A DNA stretch of 6,162 nt, taken from positions 1-6,162 of the forward strand of contig DOZP01000019.1 of assembly GCA_003517945.1 (NCBI GenBank), in the 5' to 3' direction. Positions within the stretch are counted from its first letter, which is position 1. Every line of letters begins with the position of its first letter. The stretch comes from Porphyromonadaceae bacterium (GTDB taxonomy: Bacteria > Bacteroidota > Bacteroidia > Bacteroidales > Tannerellaceae). Of the stretch, positions 1-6,162 are shown piece by piece. Under the pieces are notes generated by a model, which did not search any database, was not told the origin of the DNA, and worked only from the letters and a program-made list of their open reading frames with translations. The position numbers and the translations under genes are program-made.

Positions 1-1
1 G

Positions 2-1225
2 TTGGTTCTTCCCGACCGGACCGGTATGACGCCCGAAGTGGTTGCCAAATTAGCATGTTTAGTCAGGGAAGGCGCTACGGTCATAGGGCCTAAACCGGTA
101 ACTTCGGTCGGATTGCGCGGAGGTGAAGAGGCTGTCGGACAAGTGAAAAAAACAGCGGATGCCCTGTGGGGATCGGATGAGGTTCCGGCCGGGCAGAAAA
201 TAACGTATGGCAAAGGCGCCGTGTATGCAGGCGGTAATATCCGGGACATTCTCCGGGCAAAAGGCGTATCGCCGGATTTTACCTATGAAAGTAACAAGCC
301 GGAAGCGCTGATAGATTATATTCACCGGAGGACGGAAGATATGGATATTTATTATGTGGTAAACCGGCATGAACGGCCCGAATATATCCGTGCTTCTTTT
401 CGCGTAGATTCTAAAATGCCGGAGTTGTGGAATCCTGTTACCGGCGAGATTACGGAATGTCCGGTCTATCTATCCGAGGACGGCCGGGTAACCGCGCCCT
501 TGTTTCTGGAGCCGTTCGGTTCCGTATTGGTTGTATTCAGGAAAGAGATGAATACCCGTTATGAACGGATCACCCGGAACGGTGTGTGTTTATTTCCGGA
601 GTTGCCGGCGGATACTTTTGCCGTGTCTCCTTTTGTAAAGCGGAGTAACGGCGATTTGTTGTTGGCCTTGCCGGGCGAATATGTACTGACTTCGTCAGCC
701 GGAGAAATCAACAATATCCGGATTGAAGGCATTCCCGAAATAGCCATTGATACGCCATGGGAAGTGTCTTTTGATCCGAAGTGGGGCGGGCCGGAAAAAA
801 CGGTCTTTACTGAGTTAACGCTTTGGAATACGTCCGAAGATCCGGGTATCCGGTATTATTCCGGTACGGCGGTGTATACTAATACATTTGAAATACCGCC
901 CGGACAGCATGAGGGTAAACGTATATACCTGGATCTGGGAGAGATGTATAACATGGCGGAAGTGTATGTGAACGGAAAACCGGCCGGCGTCTGGTGGCAA
1001 CCTCCTTTTACGGGAGATATTACGGATTTTTTAGAAAACGGACCAAACCAATTAGAAATAAAAGTTGTTAATTTGTGGCCGAACCGGCTTATTGGGGATA
1101 ATTTCTTACCGGAGAACGAACGCTACACAAAAACGAACGTAAGAAAATTTACGGAAGATTATCCGTTGCGCCCCTCGGGATTAGCCGGGCCTGTCGTGCT
1201 TAAAATGTATGAAATTCAAAATTAA
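2..1225 (+). CDS. GH106-type alpha-L-rhamnosidase, C-terminal part (5' end outside window)
   Basis: The reading frame is open to the left edge, so this is the last 407 residues of a longer protein. GH106 enzymes usually exceed 1,000 residues, and the catalytic barrel and its acidic residues lie upstream. Visible residues 1-90 match the post-catalytic region of the family, ending in a GKGAVYAGGNIRDIL segment and PDFTYE. Residues about 104-180 form a beta-rich stretch with YYVVNRHERPEYIRASFRV and ELWNPVTGEI, typical of these enzymes. Residues about 250-404 look like a galactose-binding-like beta-sandwich, with PWEVSFDPKWGGP, VYVNGKPAGVWWQPPFTGDI and NLWPNRLIGD. Family members release terminal alpha-L-rhamnose from complex glycans by inversion, usually in the periplasm or at the cell surface. 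The GH78 gene follows almost directly, which supports a shared rhamnose-removal operon. The family call rests on remembered motif patterns. The alternative is a neighbouring uncharacterised GH2/GH106-like glycosidase. The frame carries no internal defect. Confidence 0.82.
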   Translation: MVLPDRTGMTPEVVAKLACLVREGATVIGPKPVTSVGLRGGEEAVGQVKKTADALWGSDEVPAGQKITYGKGAVYAGGNIRDILRAKGVSPDFTYESNKPEALIDYIHRRTEDMDIYYVVNRHERPEYIRASFRVDSKMPELWNPVTGEITECPVYLSEDGRVTAPLFLEPFGSVLVVFRKEMNTRYERITRNGVCLFPELPADTFAVSPFVKRSNGDLLLALPGEYVLTSSAGEINNIRIEGIPEIAIDTPWEVSFDPKWGGPEKTVFTELTLWNTSEDPGIRYYSGTAVYTNTFEIPPGQHEGKRIYLDLGEMYNMAEVYVNGKPAGVWWQPPFTGDITDFLENGPNQLEIKVVNLWPNRLIGDNFLPENERYTKTNVRKFTEDYPLRPSGLAGPVVLKMYEIQN

Positions 1226-1235
1226 AATTATACCT

Positions 1236-3512
1236 ATGAAACCGCTCAGATTATTTTTTATCACATTATTTTCATTATTATGTGTTGTCTTGTTACAGGC
1301 GGAGAACAAACCGCACGGTTTGTTGACGGATCTGGTTGAGCATACGGATTATACCTGGCAGAACGGGTATGTGTCGAATGTGCCCGTATGGCAAATGGAG
1401 GGTGCGGTAGAAGCGCTTCAGTATGTGGCGATCCGGTCGGCTTATCCTTCGTTTTGCTGGATTGTTCCGGGTGAAGCGAATGCAACGTATCAGACCTCTT
1501 ACCGGCTTATTGTGGCGGATAATTTTACAGATGCCGCTTCCGGAAAAGGGAATATCTGGGACAGCGGTATTGTGGAAAGTCGTAAATCAACGGCGGTGCC
1601 GTATGGAGGAAATGCGCTGCAACCGGAAAAGAATTATTTCTGGCGGGTAAAAACGGCGACGACTACCGGAGGCGAAAGCGAATGGTCGGACGTAACAGCT
1701 TTCCGGACAGCCGCTCAATTATCGGATTATGCCGCCGGCTTCTATCCGCAGGTGAAATCCATGGAGCATCCGGTTTCCGTAAAACGTACCGGAACGTCGG
1801 ATGTGTTTTTGGATTTCGGTAAAGCGGCTTTCGGGCAGTTTGTTGTCACGCTTACCTCCGATGCGGAAACCGATAGTGTCGTTATTCATCTCGGCGAACA
1901 TATAGCGGACGGAAAGGTGGACCGGAATCCCGGCGGAACGATCCGTTACCAACGCTATACCGTAGGTCTGATGAAGGGGACGCATACGTACCGTATAAAA
2001 ATCGCGAAGGACAGGCGGAATACGGGTGGCGCCGCTGTGTTGATCCCTGATTACATCGGTGAAGTGTTACCGTTCCGGTATTGCGAAATAGAAGGGTATA
2101 CCAAAGCGCTGACGGTTTCCGATGCGGTAAGGGAATCGGTTCATTATCCGTTTGACGAATCGGCTTCTTTCTTCGAAAGCAGTAACGATACGTTGAATCA
2201 GATCTGGGATCTGTCTAAATATTCTATTAAGGCGACTTCTGCTTTAGGATATTACATTGACGGCGACCGGGAACGGATTCCGTACGAAGCGGATGCGCTG
2301 ATTAATCAGCTTTGTCATTATGGCGTAGACCGGGAATATTCGATGGCGCGGCGTTCGCACGAATACCTGCTTGCATATCCCACATGGCCTACCGAATGGA
2401 TCTTACAGGCCGTGTTGATCGCCTGGTATGATTATATGTATACCGGAGACAGCCGTTCGTTGAAGGCGAATTACGATATACTGAAAGCCCGGACGCTGCT
2501 GTCGTTGCGGGAAAAAAACGGGCTGATTAGTACGACTACCGGACTTTTGACGAAGGATGTCCTGGTTTCGGTTCGTTTTAAAGGCGAAATACGGGATATC
2601 GTAGATTGGCCGCATACGGGTATACTCGGATTGAATAAACACGAAGGCGGCGAAGCGGACGGTTTTGTTTTTACCGATTACAACGCGGTGACTAATGCGT
2701 ATCATTACGAAGCGATGAAACTGATGGGCCGGATTGCCGGTGCGCTTCAGATGCAGGACGAGGCTTCTTATTTCACAAAGGAAGCGGACTCGTTTTTAAC
2801 GCGGTATAATAAGTTCTTTTTGAGCAATAAATTGGGTTATTATAAAGACGGCGACACGACGAATCATGCGTCGCTGCATGCGAATATGTTTCCCGTTGCT
2901 TTCGGCATGGTTCCGTCCGGCAAGATGCAGCAGGTGGTTGATTTTATGGAGAGTCGCAAGATGGCTTGCAGCGTATACGGTTCACAGTTTCTGATGGATG
3001 CGTTATATGAGGCGTCGGATGCGGAATACGCCCTTTCCATGCTGACGAAAACGGATGACCGGAGCTGGTATAATATGATACGCGTCGGTTCGACGATTTC
3101 GTTGGAGGCGTGGGATAATAAGTATAAACCGAATCAGGACTGGAATCATGCCTGGGGAGCGGCGCCGGCCAATATTATTCCGCGAAAGTTGATGGGAGTA
3201 GAGCCTGCGGCGCCCGGATTTGAAAAAGTTCGCATCAAACCGCAATTGGCTTCTCTTGCCCGGGCTAAGGCCGTGATTCCGACTATTAAGGGAGCCATCA
3301 GCTTAGCGGTCGAAAACAACCCCGGAGAATACCGTATGCAGGTGACGATACCCGCCAATATGGAAAGTGAAGTTTATTTACCTTTATTATCAAAGAAATA
3401 CGAAATAAAAAATAACGGCAGCGTGCAAAAAACGACCCGTGTGAAGGATGCTCCTTTTATTTCTCTGGGAACTATGCCTTCGGGCACATACGTAATTACA
3501 ATGACGTATTGA
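1236..3512 (+). CDS. GH78-type alpha-L-rhamnosidase, secreted
   Basis: This predicted exo-enzyme hydrolyses terminal alpha-L-rhamnosyl bonds. I chose ATG 1236 (758 residues) because it gives a normal signal peptide: MKPLR, a hydrophobic core, then likely signal peptidase I cleavage after LLQA (residue 22). It also leaves a 10-base gap after the upstream stop. ATG 1209 in frame adds nine residues and overlaps the GH106 gene by 17 bases; it cannot be excluded. Residues about 56-159 resemble the fibronectin-III-like N-terminal domain (YFWRVK, WSDVTAFRT). About 187-301 is a beta-sandwich, about 305-655 the (alpha/alpha)6 catalytic barrel, and the rest a C-terminal beta domain. The barrel has YIDGDRERIPYEAD, where E346 aligns with the general acid of the family and D353 with its conserved Asp. 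It also has SLEAWDNKYK, with E624 as the likely catalytic base, then NHAWGA and GVEPAAPGFEKVRIKPQL. The classical GWTGD motif is altered to IPYEAD. Export to the periplasm is inferred from the signal peptide. Confidence 0.92.
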   Translation: MKPLRLFFITLFSLLCVVLLQAENKPHGLLTDLVEHTDYTWQNGYVSNVPVWQMEGAVEALQYVAIRSAYPSFCWIVPGEANATYQTSYRLIVADNFTDAASGKGNIWDSGIVESRKSTAVPYGGNALQPEKNYFWRVKTATTTGGESEWSDVTAFRTAAQLSDYAAGFYPQVKSMEHPVSVKRTGTSDVFLDFGKAAFGQFVVTLTSDAETDSVVIHLGEHIADGKVDRNPGGTIRYQRYTVGLMKGTHTYRIKIAKDRRNTGGAAVLIPDYIGEVLPFRYCEIEGYTKALTVSDAVRESVHYPFDESASFFESSNDTLNQIWDLSKYSIKATSALGYYIDGDRERIPYEADALINQLCHYGVDREYSMARRSHEYLLAYPTWPTEWILQAVLIAWYDYMYTGDSRSLKANYDILKARTLLSLREKNGLISTTTGLLTKDVLVSVRFKGEIRDIVDWPHTGILGLNKHEGGEADGFVFTDYNAVTNAYHYEAMKLMGRIAGALQMQDEASYFTKEADSFLTRYNKFFLSNKLGYYKDGDTTNHASLHANMFPVAFGMVPSGKMQQVVDFMESRKMACSVYGSQFLMDALYEASDAEYALSMLTKTDDRSWYNMIRVGSTISLEAWDNKYKPNQDWNHAWGAAPANIIPRKLMGVEPAAPGFEKVRIKPQLASLARAKAVIPTIKGAISLAVENNPGEYRMQVTIPANMESEVYLPLLSKKYEIKNNGSVQKTTRVKDAPFISLGTMPSGTYVITMTY

Positions 3513-3545
3513 TAATTTCCGATATGAGATTATGGGGGCTTTCTT
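3513..3545. other. Convergent junction between rhamnosidase operon and restriction-modification module
   Basis: This 33-base gap separates two convergent genes and is the visible boundary between the glycosidase block and the restriction-modification block. It holds no gene and no clear GC-rich hairpin with a T-tract on either strand. Transcripts from both sides may therefore overlap at their 3' ends. No direct repeat or inverted repeat marking an insertion event was seen here. Confidence 0.6.
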
Positions 3546-5222
3546 TCAACTTAACCAATTCAATGCTTGCGTTGTAATTTCATTATACCAAGTCTTTTCG
3601 TCTGTACTTGTCGCGGCAATTTCGTTTGAGCGGTCAAAGAGGCGTTTTACTTGTTCGGGCTGTGGTGTGTAGGAGGATTTGTAAGAATCCTCCACCATTT
3701 TTTGAAATATGCTTAACGGCAGCGGAACAATTGTGGAAATTCCACCGTAATAACTGATATTCATTTTGTGAAGCGCATAGAAATGGGCAATGCAAGCCTC
3801 GTTTATTTCGGGTGCAATGAAAAGGCAGTAAGACGGTTTACCTGTTTCTTTTTTGAATTTCGCGAGATGACGTGTAACCGGTTCGCCTTCGGTCTCGTAT
3901 TGCCGTTGCCCTGATTGCATGGTAACTTCTACGGTTAGCCCAAAGTCGCCGTAATCACACACAATATCAGCTATATTGCCTTGTGCTGTGGACATTGGAT
4001 TGCCAAAGTCATCAAATTTCAGGTTTGCTTTTATGTGCCCACCGTCCAACATTGTCATTGCTCGCCAAGTGTTCCATTCCAACATCAAAGGCATGTCATA
4101 AAGCGACTTATCAATAATTTGGGAATAAACTGTACGAATATCGTCATATAAACGGTAGTCTTTTATTGCAGTAACTTGTTCTTGAAGAATATGCTCTTTT
4201 CGTTTTTCGGTTTCGTCAAAAAGAATGTCTTTTAATTGCTGTAAAGTAACCGTTTCTTCGACTTCAATTTGAGGAAATTCGTTGTTTATTTTGTATAGTA
4301 ATAAATCACGATTATCAGTCAATAGTTGAGGAATGGCAGCATTGCCCAAATATTCGACATATCGTTTTTCGTCATCAATGAAACACGGTTTACGGTCAAT
4401 ATTTTCCAAGAAGTATGTGACTTCCGTCATTTTCTCAGGGGCAATGGAAATAGATTTTCCAATATACGAGATATTTACAAGTCCTGTTGCCCGCAGATAA
4501 CGAAACAACGCATCGGTATAATCACGCATATTGCTTGCTTTGGTTTGTAGAAATTTGTCAAGGGTACGATTTCTGCTTTCACGTGTTTTTGTTTTTCCTC
4601 CTGCAATTTCATTTTGGTAAATCACTTGCAATTCTGCATACAGTTGATTATGTCTAAATGCTTTGTAACTCAATTCAGTTGTCGCCTTTTCAATTCTAAA
4701 TTGTTCTATTTTTGCTACAATACTGTCAAAAATCCTGTAGTCGACTAATTGCAAACCGAAAATCATTATTTCGTCAAAACTCAAAGAACCGAAATATTGT
4801 ATTAATCTGAACATTTCGAGATAAGGTTTTACATAGAAATTCGTTGCTTTTTCAGTCGGAATATGAAACGGTGAGGGTAGTTGAAATTTTAAAAGTTGTC
4901 GCAAAAATATTTCTTCTTTTCTCTTTGAGGTTACAAGTTCTTGTCCTGCACTTGTGAGTTGAATTTCGGGCGATAGCAGGATAAATCCCAGTGATTTAGG
5001 TGCACGATTTATACGGTCGCGTGCACTGAAAGCTGGGTCGTTAGCACCTTCGCCGTTGAAAAAGTTTTCTTCGCTCAATAGCTGCATAAATGCCGTTTGA
5101 GTTTCGGTATTCCACTTTTTGCCGGTAAAGTGTGCGTTCAGCAACTCAATCTCAGGTATCATTCGAGCGGGAGTTCTCGGCGAGGTGGTGATAAACAATA
5201 TTTTGCTGTCTATTCTTGCCAT
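3546..5222 (-). CDS. AlwI-family Type II restriction endonuclease
   Basis: This 558-residue protein would cut DNA at an asymmetric site. The N-terminus, with ITTSPRTPARMIPEIELL followed by FTGKKWN (residues 11-37), is the hallmark of the AlwI/MlyI/PleI/BstNBI family. The N-terminal half should hold the recognition domains and the C-terminal third the PD-(D/E)xK nuclease. The nuclease core reads GNIADI, LTVEVT, then ETEGEPVTRH. D419, E432, E445 and H452 are spaced 13, 13 and 7 residues apart. This equals the spacing I recall for the active-site residues of N.BspD6I (D456, E469, E482, H489), so the enzyme looks catalytically intact. E382 may match a further active-site Glu. Length is near that of relatives (about 550-600). 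The ATG lies one base after the methyltransferase stop, so the two are probably co-transcribed and translationally coupled. GGATC is the likely site given the Dam-type partner, but family members also recognise GAGTC or GASTC. It could in principle be a strand-nicking variant. Confidence 0.9.
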   Translation of the reverse strand: MARIDSKILFITTSPRTPARMIPEIELLNAHFTGKKWNTETQTAFMQLLSEENFFNGEGANDPAFSARDRINRAPKSLGFILLSPEIQLTSAGQELVTSKRKEEIFLRQLLKFQLPSPFHIPTEKATNFYVKPYLEMFRLIQYFGSLSFDEIMIFGLQLVDYRIFDSIVAKIEQFRIEKATTELSYKAFRHNQLYAELQVIYQNEIAGGKTKTRESRNRTLDKFLQTKASNMRDYTDALFRYLRATGLVNISYIGKSISIAPEKMTEVTYFLENIDRKPCFIDDEKRYVEYLGNAAIPQLLTDNRDLLLYKINNEFPQIEVEETVTLQQLKDILFDETEKRKEHILQEQVTAIKDYRLYDDIRTVYSQIIDKSLYDMPLMLEWNTWRAMTMLDGGHIKANLKFDDFGNPMSTAQGNIADIVCDYGDFGLTVEVTMQSGQRQYETEGEPVTRHLAKFKKETGKPSYCLFIAPEINEACIAHFYALHKMNISYYGGISTIVPLPLSIFQKMVEDSYKSSYTPQPEQVKRLFDRSNEIAATSTDEKTWYNEITTQALNWLS

Positions 5223-5223
5223 A

Positions 5224-6126
5224 TTAACTATTTGTATATGCTAATTGTTCCTGAAAGATTGATTTATAGGGTGTTTGATAATTAGCAACCAAAATATGAG
5301 TGGCTACCGATTTAAAGCGGTTGCGAATATTTACAGAATAATTTTTGGCGTATTCGTCAATGATCATATTGCCATATAATTTTTCTGTTAACGTCGTTCT
5401 GCCAATAACAAGCAAAGCACGGCAATTCAAATTTTTAAAATCTTCGGCAAGGGCTGTATGGCAATCGTCATTAAATCCGTCTTTGTATTCTTCATTTCCG
5501 TAATCGGAAAAGACACAATCATACGGCGGGTCTAAAAACATAAAATCGTCAGGCTTTGCCAGGTCAAAAACATTTTTATAGTCAGTATTATGAATTTCCG
5601 TATTTGCCAATAAATCGCTATGCGCTTTTGTTACCAATGACGTGTTTAAATGTGCGTATCTGCCAAATGGCACATTGAATTCGCCTTTTGAATTGTAACG
5701 TATCATACCCGAATAGGCGGTTTTATTGATAAAAAAATAAAGCAGGGCATCGGAATATTTTTTTTCTGAAAGTTCGTTGAACATATTGCGAATTTCGTAA
5801 TACAATGCTTCGTTTTTGTCCTCAACCCTTTCGTTTGGAGTGATTTTTTTCAATGCGTCAAACCGCTTGCGGTTGGTTTCATACAATGTTTCTATTTCCG
5901 TGAGTTCTTTTCGTAAGACGTCATAATCATTTTTTACTCCCGAATAGAAAGCCATTAACTTGGAGTTTATATCGTTTATAACCGCTCGCTTAGGCTCTAA
6001 ATGAAAAAATAAAGCACCACCACCGAAAAACGGCTCAATATACCGACTTTTATATCTCGGTATATGTCGTTCGATATTCGGGATTTCTTTGGATTTTCCG
6101 CCTCTATATTTGACTAAGGGTTTCAT
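5224..6126 (-). CDS. Dam/D12-class DNA adenine-N6 methyltransferase of the restriction-modification module
   Basis: This enzyme transfers a methyl group from S-adenosylmethionine to adenine N6 and should protect host DNA from the adjacent nuclease. Counting from ATG 6126 (300 residues), the D12-class motifs run in order: KYRGGK (6-11, motif X), EPFFGGGALFF (31-41, motif I, AdoMet binding), VINDIN (49-54), NKTAYSGMIRY and GEFNVPFGRY (134-157, as in Dam) and catalytic DPPYD (199-203, motif IV). The end, KSVATHILVANY, is also typical. Length matches Dam-like proteins. I chose ATG 6126 over TTG 6132 because it puts motif X at the usual distance from the N-terminus. The frame is nevertheless open to the window edge, so a longer N-terminus cannot be ruled out. 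It is transcribed before the endonuclease, an order that lets methylation precede cutting. Dam-type enzymes usually act on GATC. That would methylate both strands of GGATC and explain why only one methyltransferase is present here. Specificity is inferred, not seen. Confidence 0.93.
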   Translation of the reverse strand: MKPLVKYRGGKSKEIPNIERHIPRYKSRYIEPFFGGGALFFHLEPKRAVINDINSKLMAFYSGVKNDYDVLRKELTEIETLYETNRKRFDALKKITPNERVEDKNEALYYEIRNMFNELSEKKYSDALLYFFINKTAYSGMIRYNSKGEFNVPFGRYAHLNTSLVTKAHSDLLANTEIHNTDYKNVFDLAKPDDFMFLDPPYDCVFSDYGNEEYKDGFNDDCHTALAEDFKNLNCRALLVIGRTTLTEKLYGNMIIDEYAKNYSVNIRNRFKSVATHILVANYQTPYKSIFQEQLAYTNS

Positions 6127-6162
6127 ATACAAGTTTTTTTGATTTTGGCATTTTTTTTTCTG
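6127..6162 (-). other. A-rich leader upstream of the methyltransferase
   Basis: Read on the minus strand, this edge segment has runs of nine and seven A residues before the methyltransferase ATG. It has no Shine-Dalgarno-like sequence, as is common in Bacteroidota. An ATG at 6151, in another frame, opens a path that ends at a TAG at 6104, inside the methyltransferase gene. That frame is also open to the window edge, so it could be the tail of an upstream gene overlapping the methyltransferase start, or a meaningless short ORF. No promoter could be defined because the window ends here. Confidence 0.35.

Noticed and set aside
1209..1235. Upstream ATG for the GH78 gene
   Set aside because: It gives a longer N-region and a 17-base overlap with the GH106 gene; ATG 1236 gives a standard signal peptide. 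Kept only as an alternative start.
1296..1313. Possible lipoprotein signal around the Cys in FSLLC of the GH78 leader
   Set aside because: The residue before Cys is Leu, which does not fit a lipobox; cleavage after LLQA by signal peptidase I is more likely.
2403..2705. Minus-strand 100-codon ORF inside the GH78 gene, and similar antisense ORFs elsewhere in the rhamnosidase genes
   Set aside because: Arg/Ile-rich translations without domain features, opposite conserved coding sequence; these are shadow frames.
3494..3517. Imperfect inverted repeat (AATTACAAT and ATTGATAATT around GACGT) over the end of the GH78 gene
   Set aside because: The stem is almost entirely A/T, has a bulge, and is not followed by a T-tract on either strand, so it does not support a terminator call.
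4326..4550. Plus-strand 74-codon ORF inside the endonuclease gene
   Set aside because: It is antisense to a well-supported gene, has no recognisable motif or leader, and is best seen as a chance open frame.
3546..5222. Idea that the endonuclease is an inactive remnant
   Set aside because: The frame is full length and the D419, E432, E445, H452 pattern is intact with the expected spacing.
6127..6132. TTG start two codons upstream of the methyltransferase ATG
   Set aside because: A rare start codon that adds only two residues; the nearby ATG at 6126 fits the family N-terminus.

Overview
The window looks like Bacteroidota, probably Bacteroidales. It carries two secreted-type L-rhamnosidase family genes in tandem, as in a polysaccharide utilisation locus. 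There are no clear Shine-Dalgarno sequences, and starts sit in A/T-rich leaders. The genus cannot be assigned from the sequence.

Left part (1-3512, plus strand): the C-terminal part of a GH106-type alpha-L-rhamnosidase, then a complete GH78-type alpha-L-rhamnosidase with a signal peptide. The two are nearly contiguous and probably co-transcribed. Together they would remove terminal L-rhamnose from a plant or microbial glycan, such as rhamnogalacturonan or a rhamnosylated glycoside. The actual substrate cannot be read from this window, because the SusC/SusD pair and regulator are not in it.

Right part (3546-6126, minus strand): a compact Type II restriction-modification module facing the rhamnosidases. 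A Dam/D12-class adenine methyltransferase is transcribed first. After a single spacer base comes an AlwI-family restriction endonuclease with recognisable catalytic residues. A GGATC-type specificity is the leading inference, because it fits both the endonuclease family and the Dam-type partner. Much of this module is visibly lower in GC than the rhamnosidase genes, which suggests it was acquired separately.

The two blocks converge on a 33-base gap (3513-3545). No stretch over 300 bases lacks a gene. No RNA genes, CRISPR arrays, insertion sequences or attachment sites were seen. I did not find a convincing undescribed system. The most distinctive signals are the GATC scarcity inside the restriction-modification module and the single-methyltransferase layout for an asymmetric-site endonuclease.
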